In this document: in pieces, positions 51,830 through 59,675 of the stretch
Layout: the number at the start of each line of letters is the position of its first letter
Position numbering within the stretch: position 1 is the first letter of the stretch
From: an uncultured Actinomycetaceae bacterium
GTDB lineage: Bacteria; Actinomycetota; Actinomycetes; Actinomycetales; Actinomycetaceae
Assembly (NCBI GenBank): GCA_902464405.1
Contig: CABQJD010000011.1
Span: 1 to 59,675, forward strand
Reading direction: 5' to 3'
Length of the DNA stretch: 59,675 nt
The notes under the pieces: generated by a model
Databases searched by the model: none
Told to the model about the DNA's origin: nothing
What the model saw: the letters and a program-made list of their open reading frames with translations, nothing else
Position numbers and translations under genes: made by a program

Positions 51830-52231
51830 GCTAAGAGCTTTGCCCTCGGAGCTGCTAATAATAGCTGCTGCTTTGATCTAGAGCCGTGGCAGCGTGAGAA
51901 TTACGATCTGATGTAGCTTCAGCGGCGTGAATTCTGCTCTGTTCTGATCTGATGGAGCTTGGCGGCATGAGTAGCTGTCAGCGGAAGTTGCTACTTTAGG
52001 CTTCCCGTAGTTGCTGCTGTGAGCGAGGATGTTTCGGTTTGATACATCCCCTTGGCTCTTCTCTTAGCTTTTGGCTCATTCTTCGCGCCTAAGCGTAAGC
52101 GGCTTTTGGTGCAGAATCTGATGAGAAAATATCGCAGAAGATGATGGGGAGCATGGAGTGGGTATTTTCGCCGCTTCACGCTAGATCCCCAGCGTGCTTT
52201 ACCTCTTGGTGATATGGCGTATTATTAACCT
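51830..52231. other. 402-bp intergenic region before dxs
   Basis: No supported gene. There is an imperfect direct repeat around ATCTGATGTAGCTT and ATCTGATGGAGCTT (about 51908-51962). The dxs promoter lies at the right end. Confidence 0.5.
52198..52225 (+). promoter_or_regulatory. dxs promoter, leaderless
   Basis: TTTACC (52198-52203) and TATTAT (52220-52225) are separated by 16 nt. The -10 box ends exactly 6 nt before the dxs ATG, and no ribosome-binding site is present. Confidence 0.6.
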
Positions 52232-54157
52232 ATGCATATATTGGACGCGATTGATTCTCCTCAAGCCCTGCGTCGGCTTTCCAGCGATCAGCTTATTCAA
52301 TTAGCGGCAGAGATACGAGAATTTCTTGTGGAAAACGTGGCGCGCACAGGCGGTCATCTAGGGCCGAACCTTGGCGTTGTCGAACTCACGATTGCGATTC
52401 ACCGTATTTTCTCGAAGCCAGACGACGTTTTTCTTTTCGATACTGGGCATCAAATCTATACTCATAAACTCCTCACTGGGCGCAAAAATTTTGAGCACCT
52501 GCGCGAAGCTGGAGGTGTTTCTGGATATGCGGCGCGCGATGAATCCAGCTATGACGTCATTGAAAATTCTCACGCGACAACAGCTCTTTCATGGGCAGAT
52601 GGAATTGCTCGCGGAAAGCAGCTCTCTAAGGAGCGAGGTAAAGTCGTTACCGTGATTGGCGATGGAGCTCTCACAGGAGGTATGGCATGGGAAGCCCTCA
52701 ACAATATCGCGGAAGATTCTAAGCGCCCTATCGTCATTATTGTCAATGATAATGGCCGCTCTTATGCACCGACTGTCGGCGGTTTTATGAGGCGACTTCC
52801 TGCTGTGCGACGCCTCGATAATATTCGCGTTGATAAACGATATGAAGAGTTTCTCGATTGGGGAAAGCGCACATTGAAGCGCGCAGGAATGCCTGGCGAA
52901 CTAGCATTTGATGCACTGCATGGATTGAAAAAAGGCGTAAAAGACGTCTTTTTTGATGCTGGCATTTTTGAAACGATGGATATTAAATATATCGGACCAG
53001 TTGATGGGCACAATATTGCTGATCTTGAAGAAGCCCTCACGATGGCTAAACATTACGGCGGGCCAGTAGTCGTCCATGCTATCACCGAAAAAGGGCGCGG
53101 ATACAAGCCTGCAGAAAATAATTCAGACGATCATTTCCACGCAGTCGGGCGTATTCACCCAGAGACGGGTTTGCCCGTTGTCCCAGAGCGTTTCGGTTGG
53201 ACGGCTGTGGTGGCAGATGAGCTTCTCACTTTGGCGCGCGAAAATCCAAAACTTGTGGGTGTGACGGCGGCAATGATGCTGCCTGTGGGGCTTGGACCCA
53301 TGCATGCAGAGTTTCCTGATCGCGTGATCGATGTAGGAATTGCCGAACAGCATGCGATGACGATGAGTGCAGGGCTTGCCTATGCGGGCTATCATCCAGT
53401 CCTTGCGCTCTATGCGACGTTTATGAATCGTGCATTCGATCAGCTTCTTATGGACGTTGCTTTGCACGGAGAAGGCGTGACGATTGCTCTCGATCGAGCT
53501 GGAATCACCGGCTCTGATGGACCTTCGCACAACGGTATGTGGGATTTAGCAATCGCTGCAGGTATTCCAGGAATAAAAGCAGCTGTTCCTCGTGATGGCA
53601 GCACTCTGCGCCGTGAACTGCGTGAGGCTATCAACACGCCTGGACCTACCCTCATCCGCTATCCTAAAGGATCCTTGCCAGATGATTTACCTGTACTGCG
53701 CAGCGAAAATGGTTGCAGTGTACTTTACGAATCGCCAGCTGTAAATGAGTGTGCTCAGAAAGGAAAAGATCCGCTTCTGCTCGTGGCAATCGGTCCAATG
53801 GCATATCAGATGATTGAAGCGGCCCATTTGCGTGAGCATATCCCAGCAGTCGTTGTGGATCCAGAGTGGGTGCTGCCGATTGCGCCAGGGCTTGTGGAGT
53901 GTGCTATCAATTCTGCTGGCGTTATTACCCTTGAAGATGGAGTAATTGACGGCGGGATAGGAGAAGAATTATCGCTTGCGGTGAGTTCTGCTGGGGTAGG
54001 AATTCCTATGAAACATTTAGGGATATCTAAGAGCTTTTTGCTCACAGCTTCTCGGGAAGAGATTCTTGCAGAGCAGGGAATGGATATTCAAGGTGTGTGC
54101 ACCGCAATCGACGATATGTGGAAGCAAGTAGAAAAAGGCGGCACTTCTCACGATTAG
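52232..54157 (+). CDS. dxs: 1-deoxy-D-xylulose-5-phosphate synthase
   Basis: A 641-residue thiamine-diphosphate enzyme that condenses pyruvate and glyceraldehyde-3-phosphate in the first step of the MEP isoprenoid pathway. Seen are FDTGHQIYTHKLLTGR, the diphosphate-binding GDGALTGGMAWEALNNI with NDN downstream, GRGYKPAENNSDDHFHAVG, and the second-domain DVGIAEQHAMTMSAGLA with the catalytic Glu, then GITGSDGPSHNGMWDLA. Length is normal. It competes for pyruvate with the oxidoreductase at the window's left end. The start appears leaderless. It converges on the RNase D gene. Confidence 0.95.
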   Translation: MHILDAIDSPQALRRLSSDQLIQLAAEIREFLVENVARTGGHLGPNLGVVELTIAIHRIFSKPDDVFLFDTGHQIYTHKLLTGRKNFEHLREAGGVSGYAARDESSYDVIENSHATTALSWADGIARGKQLSKERGKVVTVIGDGALTGGMAWEALNNIAEDSKRPIVIIVNDNGRSYAPTVGGFMRRLPAVRRLDNIRVDKRYEEFLDWGKRTLKRAGMPGELAFDALHGLKKGVKDVFFDAGIFETMDIKYIGPVDGHNIADLEEALTMAKHYGGPVVVHAITEKGRGYKPAENNSDDHFHAVGRIHPETGLPVVPERFGWTAVVADELLTLARENPKLVGVTAAMMLPVGLGPMHAEFPDRVIDVGIAEQHAMTMSAGLAYAGYHPVLALYATFMNRAFDQLLMDVALHGEGVTIALDRAGITGSDGPSHNGMWDLAIAAGIPGIKAAVPRDGSTLRRELREAINTPGPTLIRYPKGSLPDDLPVLRSENGCSVLYESPAVNECAQKGKDPLLLVAIGPMAYQMIEAAHLREHIPAVVVDPEWVLPIAPGLVECAINSAGVITLEDGVIDGGIGEELSLAVSSAGVGIPMKHLGISKSFLLTASREEILAEQGMDIQGVCTAIDDMWKQVEKGGTSHD

Positions 54158-54249
54158 TATCTGTGGCAGTCATATATACCCACGTACACGTACACCCATG
54201 TACACCAAGAGTATAGAACTGGAAAGTGCAGTGCGCGCAAGTGCGGATA

Positions 54250-55446
54250 TTAGCAATGCAAAATAGCTAGCCGTGCCTGTTCAACCTGCCATGGGCGAGC
54301 ACCCCATTCGAGCAGCTGGGCTGCAAAAGAATTTGGATCGCTCCAGCCTTCCCAGGCAATACGTTTTTGTAGCATTGGTTTAAGTAGAACTTCTTGGCGT
54401 ATTCCTAGTTCATCTGCCCAAGTGAGTATAGAACTACGCACGTAATTCCAGCGTTCGGCTGCTTCTGGGTGAGAGTGCCCCCAACGCTTGACGGGTGGAA
54501 ATATCTCTGTATTCTCTTTGAATTTACGTTCTGGTAATTCGTCTGTATGCGTATGCCACGCAATGTTGATAGCGTCCCACCAATAGGCAGCATCTGCTCG
54601 CCGTACCTGAGAGCGCATTAGGGGAGAGTGGATCACATCCGCTCGTGAACGCGGCTTGTATTTTGCCAGTGCGCCGAGCACCTGAGTTGGCAAAATATGC
54701 GAAGGAGCAACATCTCGTTTGCGTGCGAGAGCATCTCTTGCACGCCATAGCTGCTCAACCATTGCTAAAGCGCGTCTATCGTGAATATCGGCTTGATTCG
54801 CAGCTTTACGCCACGGTTGGCGTTTTGCGGGGCGTGGAGGCTTTGTGCGTATAGCTTCGCACTCTTGGATGCACCAGTCTTCACGCCCTGCATTTCGGAG
54901 CATATCCGTCAAAGCATCTTTAAGCTCGTGCAGAAGTTCAACATCGAGAGCAGCATAGGTGAGCAGATCCGATGTGAGAGGGCGCTGAGACCAATCGGAA
55001 TTAGAGAGTTCTTTAGCTAATGCATGCCCAAGTACTTCTGCTGCGAGAGCTTGCAGTGAAACTCGCTCAAAACCAAGCAGCAAAGCGGCAATTTCAGTAT
55101 CAAACACTGCTGTTGGGTAAAGCCCAAGCTGATGCATACACGGCAAATCTTGATCAGCGGCGTGTAAAATCCATTCGCAGACCATAACCTCAGCAAGCGG
55201 AGCCAAGCGGTCTTCGATGCCTACAGGATCAATTAAAAAAGTTCCTGCTCCTGGGCGGCGCAGCTGAATAAGATATGCTCGATCAGAGTATCGGATTCCC
55301 ATCGCGCGCTCAGTATCAACTGCTATAGGGCCATAGCCTGAGGCAATAGCTTTTATCGCAGTGTCGATATCGTCATGGGTGACGCCAGGAAGCCCGTCGC
55401 GTGGTGCGAGCAAAGGAATAGCATCAATTGGTTCACTTCGGCTCAC
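54250..55446 (-). CDS. rnd: Ribonuclease D-like 3'-5' exonuclease with HRDC domain
   Basis: A 398-residue exoribonuclease that trims tRNA and other RNA 3' ends. The DEDD exonuclease motifs are IAVDTERAMG (about residues 37-46), HAADQDLPCMHQLGL, and the third near LTYAALDVELLHEL. An HRDC domain follows (about residue 220 onward, AMVEQLWRARDALARKRDVAP). The start is GTG at 55446 and overlaps the stop of the DUF3000 gene by 4 nt (GTGA), so translation is coupled. This pair next to dxs is a conserved actinobacterial arrangement. Confidence 0.9.
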   Translation of the reverse strand: MSRSEPIDAIPLLAPRDGLPGVTHDDIDTAIKAIASGYGPIAVDTERAMGIRYSDRAYLIQLRRPGAGTFLIDPVGIEDRLAPLAEVMVCEWILHAADQDLPCMHQLGLYPTAVFDTEIAALLLGFERVSLQALAAEVLGHALAKELSNSDWSQRPLTSDLLTYAALDVELLHELKDALTDMLRNAGREDWCIQECEAIRTKPPRPAKRQPWRKAANQADIHDRRALAMVEQLWRARDALARKRDVAPSHILPTQVLGALAKYKPRSRADVIHSPLMRSQVRRADAAYWWDAINIAWHTHTDELPERKFKENTEIFPPVKRWGHSHPEAAERWNYVRSSILTWADELGIRQEVLLKPMLQKRIAWEGWSDPNSFAAQLLEWGARPWQVEQARLAILHC

Positions 55447-56033
55447 ACTTTTGCCACCTTACGCGGCAGCGTTGAAACGTTTGCGGCATGTGGTCCAAGC
55501 CCAGCAAGGTGAGAAGCGAAATCAGCCCAAGCCATCAGATGCTCGCCGAGATATTCTGTTTCTGGAGTCCACGATGCTCGAATTTCAATATCTACTTGTG
55601 CAGAATCTAAATAGAGATCTCCAAACGTTTCGTTAAAAACGCGGGTGACGGTTCCGCTGAGATTATGGAATGAAGCTCCGCACTGCTCAAGAGCATCAGT
55701 GAGCCACGTCCAGGCAACTTCGCCAAGAAGGGGATCGTCGCCCATCTGCGCATCCATAGGGGCGCGCCCGTGCATAACGATCCTAAATGTCCCGTCCCAT
55801 GCAAGCTGACCTTCTGGATCGTGTAACACTACAAATTTTGTGTCTGCACGATATGAATCAGGGTCGAGGCTTTCACAATCGTTTATTTCCGCTTGAAGAG
55901 CTACGCTCCAAGGCGCTATACGCGTGGGAGGGGGGATTTGGTTCACATGCATTTCGGCGCGAAAATGGTGCCCTTTGAGAGATTCAAGGGCACGAACAAA
56001 CTCCTGCGGCGGCAGTGCCTCATTTTCAGCCAC
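55443..56033 (-). CDS. DUF3000 family protein
   Basis: A 196-residue actinobacterial protein of unknown function. Recognisable blocks are PPQEFVRALESL, PPPTRIAPWSVALQAEI, KFVVLHDPEGQLAWDGTFRIV, LGEVAWTWLTDAL and the C-terminal EIRASWTPE. It is always small, lacks membrane segments and is found upstream of the RNase D gene, with which it overlaps here. The start is GTG at 56033. TAAAGT ends exactly 6 nt before it with no ribosome-binding site, so the mRNA is probably leaderless. The context suggests RNA or envelope-related housekeeping, but no function should be claimed. Confidence 0.88.
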   Translation of the reverse strand: MAENEALPPQEFVRALESLKGHHFRAEMHVNQIPPPTRIAPWSVALQAEINDCESLDPDSYRADTKFVVLHDPEGQLAWDGTFRIVMHGRAPMDAQMGDDPLLGEVAWTWLTDALEQCGASFHNLSGTVTRVFNETFGDLYLDSAQVDIEIRASWTPETEYLGEHLMAWADFASHLAGLGPHAANVSTLPRKVAKV

Positions 56034-56039
56034 GTAAAG

Positions 56040-56045
56040 ACTTTA
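56040..56045 (-). promoter_or_regulatory. Possible -10 hexamer, leaderless start of DUF3000 gene
   Basis: TAAAGT on the minus strand ends exactly 6 nt before the GTG at 56033. No -35 element is evident. Confidence 0.45.
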
Positions 56046-56095
56046 ACTGAGGTATGCCACTTTGCTGTGTGGGCGCGCCGAAAGGAAAGAGATAA

Positions 56096-58258
56096 TCAGA
56101 CCTGCGCAGATACAGCCGTCTGTGAGAGGTCGGTAGAAAGCAGCGCTCTCTTCGCAGTGCGTGCTCGCCGAAGTATCACAAGTGAACGAGCTTTCACACA
56201 GAATTCTTCTCCTGCTTGAAGAGGGTCGAAAGTATCGGTGCTGGTTGCCAGTTCAAGCTCCCATAGGAGCTGTGTGCTTGATGCAGGAATCGTAAATGGA
56301 AGATCGCTATCTGAAGCATTAATCGCCACGAGGAAATCATCGTCACGAACTCGTGCTCCTCGTGAATCTGGCTCCCTAATTTCGTCACCGTTGAAAAATA
56401 CCATAATTGAGCGCGCATACCATGTGCCCCAGTCTTCATCTTCCATCACAGAGGCATCGTTTCGCAGCCACTCAATCTCGCCCGCCGTTGAGGTGCCGCC
56501 GTGAGCACCGTCACTTCCAAAAAAGCGCCGTCTGCGAAAGACTGGGTGATTTTTTCTCAGATCGATAGCGCATTTTGTGAATTCAAAAAGATTGCGCTGG
56601 ATATCAGAAAGCTGCCAGTTGATCCATGAAAGCTCGTTGTCTTGGCAGTAAACGTTGTTATTTCCTTGCTGCGTGCGCCCAATCTCATCGCCGTGTACAA
56701 TCATCGGCACACCCTGGGATATCATCATCGTCGCAATAAAATTCTTGATTTGCTGCAGGCGCAGAGCTTGAATAGCAGGATCGTCACTCGGCCCTTCAAC
56801 GCCGCAGTTCCATGAGCGGTTGTGAGATTCACCGTCGGTATTGCCCTCTGCGTTAGCTTCGTTGTGTTTCTCGTTGTAGCTGACGAGATCGCGCAGCGTG
56901 AAGCCGTCGTGTGCCGTCACGAAATTAACCGATGCCATCGGGCGGCGCCCAGAGTGAGCGTATAGATCGGAGGAACCAGAGAGACGAGAAGCAAACTCTT
57001 CGAGAGTCGAAGGCTCTCCGCGCCAAAAATCGCGTATCGTATCGCGATATTTACCGTTCCATTCACTCCACAAAGCAGGAAATTCGCCGACGTTATATCC
57101 GCCCTCGCCCACATCCCACGGCTCTGCAATGAGCTTAACCTGAGAAATAATCGGATCTTGCTGAATAATATCGAAGAAGCTGGAGAGCTTATCCACTGCA
57201 TAAAGTTCGCGTGCAAGAGTCGATGCCAAATCGAAGCGGAAGCCATCCACGTGCATATCCGTCACCCAGTAGCGCAGTGAATCCATAATGAGTTGAAGAG
57301 TGTGCGGAGAGCGCATATTAAGCGAGTTTCCAGTGCCAGTCGTATCGAAATAGTGCTGAGGATTATCGGGAACAAGCCTGTAGTAAGAAGCGTTATCAAG
57401 ACCTCGGAAACTAAGGGTTGGCCCCATGTGATTTCCCTCGGCAGTATGGTTATAAACGACGTCTAAAATCACTTCAATATCTGCTTCATGAAGAGTTTTA
57501 ACCATCGTCTTGAATTCATCAACCTGCTGACCTCTGCTCCCACTGCAGGCATAGGAATTGTGTGGGGCAAAGAAACCGATAGTGTTGTATCCCCAATAGT
57601 TAGAAAGCCCTTTTTCCTGCAAAGACGTATCATTGACGAATTGATGAACGGGCATGAGCTCTATAGCCGTCACCCCAAGTTCTTTGAAGTATGCCGCCAT
57701 TGCTGGGTGGCTGATACCGAGATAGGTGCCGCGAAGATTCTCTGGGATCTCTGGGTGGCGCTTAGTCTGCCCTTTGATATGTGATTCATAGATAATCGTC
57801 TCATGGTATTCGTGCTTCGGTGGGCGATCGTGCCCCCAATCGAAATACGGATTGACGACGACGCTCATCATCGTATGCCCGAGAGAATTTTCTTGAAGAA
57901 AAGTCTGCGGATCGCTGAAATTATAGGAAAAGTTGCTTTGGTGGTTTTCTACAGTGCCATCTATTGCCTTTGCATACGGATCGAGAAGGATTTTTGATGA
58001 ATCAAAGCGCAAGCCTTCTTTCGGAGAATACGATCCGTGTGCGCGAAAACCGTAGCGCTGCCCAGGGCGAATCCCTGGCACATAGCAGTGCCAGACGTCT
58101 GCATCTACTTCCGTGAGTTCAATACGCGTTTCGCGTTCCTCATCGTCAATAAGGCACAGTTCAATGCGCTCAGCTGATGAGGAAAAGACGGCAAAGTTTG
58201 TGCCAGCACCGTCAAAAGTGGCACCGAGCGGATAGGGTTTCCCTGGCCATGTATCCAT
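56096..58258 (-). CDS. glgX: Glycogen debranching enzyme GlgX
   Basis: A 720-residue GH13 isoamylase-type enzyme that hydrolyses alpha-1,6 branches in glycogen. The N-terminal CBM48 module begins PYPLGATFDGAGTNFAVFSS. The catalytic barrel shows DVVYNHTAEGNHMGP, VDGFRFDLAS (nucleophile Asp), LIAEPWDVGEGGYNVG (acid Glu) and FVTAHDGFTLRDLV (third Asp). Length is typical. It may feed glucose to the polyphosphate glucokinase encoded at 14-15 kb. TAGTCT ends 6 nt before the ATG. A tandem repeat array lies in its upstream region. Confidence 0.93.
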   Translation of the reverse strand: MDTWPGKPYPLGATFDGAGTNFAVFSSSAERIELCLIDDEERETRIELTEVDADVWHCYVPGIRPGQRYGFRAHGSYSPKEGLRFDSSKILLDPYAKAIDGTVENHQSNFSYNFSDPQTFLQENSLGHTMMSVVVNPYFDWGHDRPPKHEYHETIIYESHIKGQTKRHPEIPENLRGTYLGISHPAMAAYFKELGVTAIELMPVHQFVNDTSLQEKGLSNYWGYNTIGFFAPHNSYACSGSRGQQVDEFKTMVKTLHEADIEVILDVVYNHTAEGNHMGPTLSFRGLDNASYYRLVPDNPQHYFDTTGTGNSLNMRSPHTLQLIMDSLRYWVTDMHVDGFRFDLASTLARELYAVDKLSSFFDIIQQDPIISQVKLIAEPWDVGEGGYNVGEFPALWSEWNGKYRDTIRDFWRGEPSTLEEFASRLSGSSDLYAHSGRRPMASVNFVTAHDGFTLRDLVSYNEKHNEANAEGNTDGESHNRSWNCGVEGPSDDPAIQALRLQQIKNFIATMMISQGVPMIVHGDEIGRTQQGNNNVYCQDNELSWINWQLSDIQRNLFEFTKCAIDLRKNHPVFRRRRFFGSDGAHGGTSTAGEIEWLRNDASVMEDEDWGTWYARSIMVFFNGDEIREPDSRGARVRDDDFLVAINASDSDLPFTIPASSTQLLWELELATSTDTFDPLQAGEEFCVKARSLVILRRARTAKRALLSTDLSQTAVSAQV

Positions 58259-58264
58259 ACAACA

Positions 58265-58270
58265 AGACTA
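58265..58270 (-). promoter_or_regulatory. Possible -10 hexamer, leaderless start of glgX
   Basis: TAGTCT on the minus strand fits TANNNT and ends exactly 6 nt before the glgX ATG at 58258. Confidence 0.45.
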
Positions 58271-58399
58271 CCTGAAAAAGGGGAGTCTTCGTATGTGCTT
58301 TTAGTGCAGTTAGGGCGAAATTGAGCACATTTCACGTGTGCTGCGTGCTGTATGCCGTGTAGGGGCGTTGGTGGTATGCCGCCCTTCCTATTGGTGTGC

Positions 58400-58810
58400 G
58401 ATGTGCGTGAGGAATAAGAAGGTGTGTGGCAGGTGTGATGTGCTCAATTCCGCTGGTGCGGAATCGAGTACTTCTTCGCGTATGCTGCGTGCGTGAGGAA
58501 TAAGAGGGTGTGTGGTAGGTGTGATGTGCTCAATTCCGCTGGCACGGAATCGAGTACTTCTTCGCGTATGTGGCGTGCTGTGTGTTGTGTGTAGGAGAGG
58601 GGTGTGATGTGCTGTCAATTCCGCTGGCACGGAATCGAGCACTTCTTCGCGTATGTGGCGTGCTGTGTGTTGTGTGTAGGAGAGGGGTGTGATGTGCTGT
58701 CAATTCCGCTGGCACGGAATCGAGCACTTCTTCGCGTATGTGGCGTGCTGTGTGTTGTGTGTAGGAGAGGGGTGTGATGTGCTATCAATTCCGCTGGCGC
58801 GGAATCGAGC
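58400..58810. repeat. Array of five 85/86-bp tandem repeats with internal hairpins
   Basis: The core CAATTCCGCTGG recurs at about 58445, 58531, 58616, 58701 and 58786, with spacings of 86, 85, 85 and 85. Each core folds into a hairpin (ATTCCG...CGGAAT). The first two units carry one spacer type (GTGAGGAATAAG...), the last three another (GTGTGTTGTGTGTAGGAG...). The period is not a multiple of three, so the array is not coding. It lies between glgX and the tRNA genes. Confidence 0.9.
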
Positions 58811-58850
58811 ACATTTTCGGCGCCCTCGCTGGCGCTTTGCGCCAGTCTCA

Positions 58851-58931
58851 GGCTTTTTCGCGTATTAGTCGCTCACGCAAGCGTGGCTCCTATGCGCGAA
58901 AAAGCCCAAGCGGCTATCGCCGCTCGGGCTT
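58851..58931 (-). terminator. Overlapping stem-loops downstream of tRNA-Val(CAC)
   Basis: On the minus strand AAGCCCGAGCGGC pairs with GCCGCTTGGGCTT (58931-58903), followed by TTTCGCG, a good terminator. A second stem, GGCTTTTTCGCG with CGCGAAAAAGCC (58906-58851), shares bases with the first, so the two compete. Confidence 0.65.
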
Positions 58932-58938
58932 CTCAATG

Positions 58939-59010
<72 letters not shown>

Positions 59011-59163
59011 GTCTATGACGTTAAAAGATGGTAGCCTGAAAGGCTTCATAAATGCAAGTAGAGCGTCCGTGGCGCAGGTCATTCTTTTTCGATTGGACAT
59101 GAAGCAGAAAAGTTGGCTATATTGGTACGCGTCGCAAACAGCACGAGAGTGCTTCAGCGTAAT

Positions 59164-59236
59164 GCGGATGTAGCTCAGTTGGTAGAGCATCACCTTGCCA
59201 AGGTGAGGGTCGCGGGTCCGAGTCCCGTCATCCGCT
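59164..59236 (+). tRNA. tRNA-Gly (GCC)
   Basis: A 73-nt tRNA with acceptor GCGGATG/CATCCGC, anticodon loop TTGCCAA (GCC) and T arm CGGGTCCGAGTCCCG. CCA is not encoded. Confidence 0.95.
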
Positions 59237-59268
59237 CGATGGTCAAGCAGGTATCTGCTCAACCACAT

Positions 59269-59339
59269 GGTGGGTTGGCCGAGAGGCGAGGCAGCGGCCT
59301 GCAAAGCCGTATACACGGGTTCGAATCCCGTACCCACCT
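59269..59339 (+). tRNA. tRNA-Cys (GCA)
   Basis: A 71-nt tRNA with acceptor GGTGGGT/ACCCACC, anticodon loop CTGCAAA (GCA) and T arm CGGGTTCGAATCCCG. It follows tRNA-Gly by 32 nt. Confidence 0.95.
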
Positions 59340-59394
59340 CGAAATAAGCCAGAATGCCTCGTTGGTTTTCTGGTTTTCTTTTTGAACTGAATAT

Positions 59395-59471
59395 GGGCGG
59401 TTGGCGCAGCTGGTTAGCGCGTTTCCTTGACACGGAAGAGGTCGCAGGTTCGAGTCCTGTACCGCCCACCA
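59395..59471 (+). tRNA. tRNA-Val (GAC)
   Basis: Acceptor GGGCGGT/ACCGCCC, anticodon loop TTGACAC (GAC), T arm CAGGTTCGAGTCCTG. CCA is encoded (59469-59471), followed by a T6 run that may be part of a terminator. Nothing further was recognised between 59472 and the window end. Confidence 0.95.
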
Positions 59472-59675
59472 TTTTTTACGTGATAGAGAAAATGTATTGG
59501 CTAATCTTTCTTTGAATTTCTTCTCGCCAAATCGGGTTAAGTAGCAAAATATGGCTTAAAGGTATAAATGTGCGTCTTTACTCGGCGTGTTGTGGTTAGT
59601 TTCTAAGATTTGTATCTGCCGGCATATAGGTCAGATCGTGTTGGTTTTTGAGGGTTTTTTGTTGGTGTGGTGCGG

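Noticed and set aside
58400..58810. CRISPR array
   Set aside because: Units are 85 bp and similar throughout, with no unique spacers between short constant repeats, and no cas genes are present.
58388..58812. Repeated short minus-strand frames containing HTTHSTPHTRR
   Set aside because: They arise from the 85-bp tandem repeats, whose length is not a multiple of three; frames restart in each unit without ribosome-binding sites.

Overview
This 59.7 kb window is a stretch of bacterial chromosome, most likely from an actinobacterium of moderate GC content. The best guess is Actinomycetaceae-like (Arcanobacterium/Trueperella/Actinomyces relatives). This rests on a DUF3000 gene next to an RNase D-type gene, a polyphosphate-glucokinase/methionine-aminopeptidase pair, the Nif3 / coiled-coil (CT398-like) protein / class A RNase P RNA order, leucyl-tRNA synthetase with a KMGKS motif, and many starts that look leaderless. 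The taxonomic call is inference. No insertion sequence, prophage, CRISPR array or origin was recognised.

Layout. 1-7.7 kb: an SpoU/TrmH rRNA methyltransferase, a four-gene 2-oxoacid (probably pyruvate):ferredoxin oxidoreductase operon whose fourth gene is a GltD-like flavoprotein with a C-terminal double-cluster ferredoxin domain, then lipB-lipA. 7.8-11 kb: two sodium symporters (PutP-like, AGCS). 11-16 kb: a two-gene fluoride channel, Nif3-like protein, a coiled-coil protein with a degenerate zinc ribbon, rnpB, polyphosphate glucokinase and methionine aminopeptidase. 16.7-23.8 kb: two paralogous AI-2E-type permeases (one frameshifted) flanking a sortase-anchored surface protein with a G9A8 tract at its start and a VKOR-family protein; then a HIT protein. 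24-32.9 kb: leuS, aldose-1-epimerase-like gene, comEA-comEC-holA, rpsT. 33-39.2 kb: glycerophosphodiesterase, MFS transporter, orphan PemK/MazF-like protein, a TerC protein behind a yybP-ykoY manganese riboswitch, L-asparaginase. 39.3-48.3 kb: tRNA-Leu and two giant wall-anchored glycosidases (GH29 fucosidase, GH20 hexosaminidase or lacto-N-biosidase) that together look like a host-glycan harvesting locus. 48.4-58.3 kb: a DMT-permease remnant, aconitase, dxs, RNase D, DUF3000, glgX. 58.4-59.5 kb: an 85-bp tandem repeat array and four tRNA genes.

The most notable observations are a recurrent TANNNT hexamer placed exactly 6 nt before the start codon of about nine genes (probable leaderless mRNAs); non-canonical sorting signals (LSETG, LSRSG, LTHSG); possible homopolymer contingency loci; the GltD-ferredoxin fusion in the oxidoreductase operon; the loss of all zinc-ligand cysteines in a normally zinc-binding protein; and the 85-bp hairpin-bearing tandem repeats beside the tRNA cluster. 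No wholly novel multi-gene system could be demonstrated from sequence alone.
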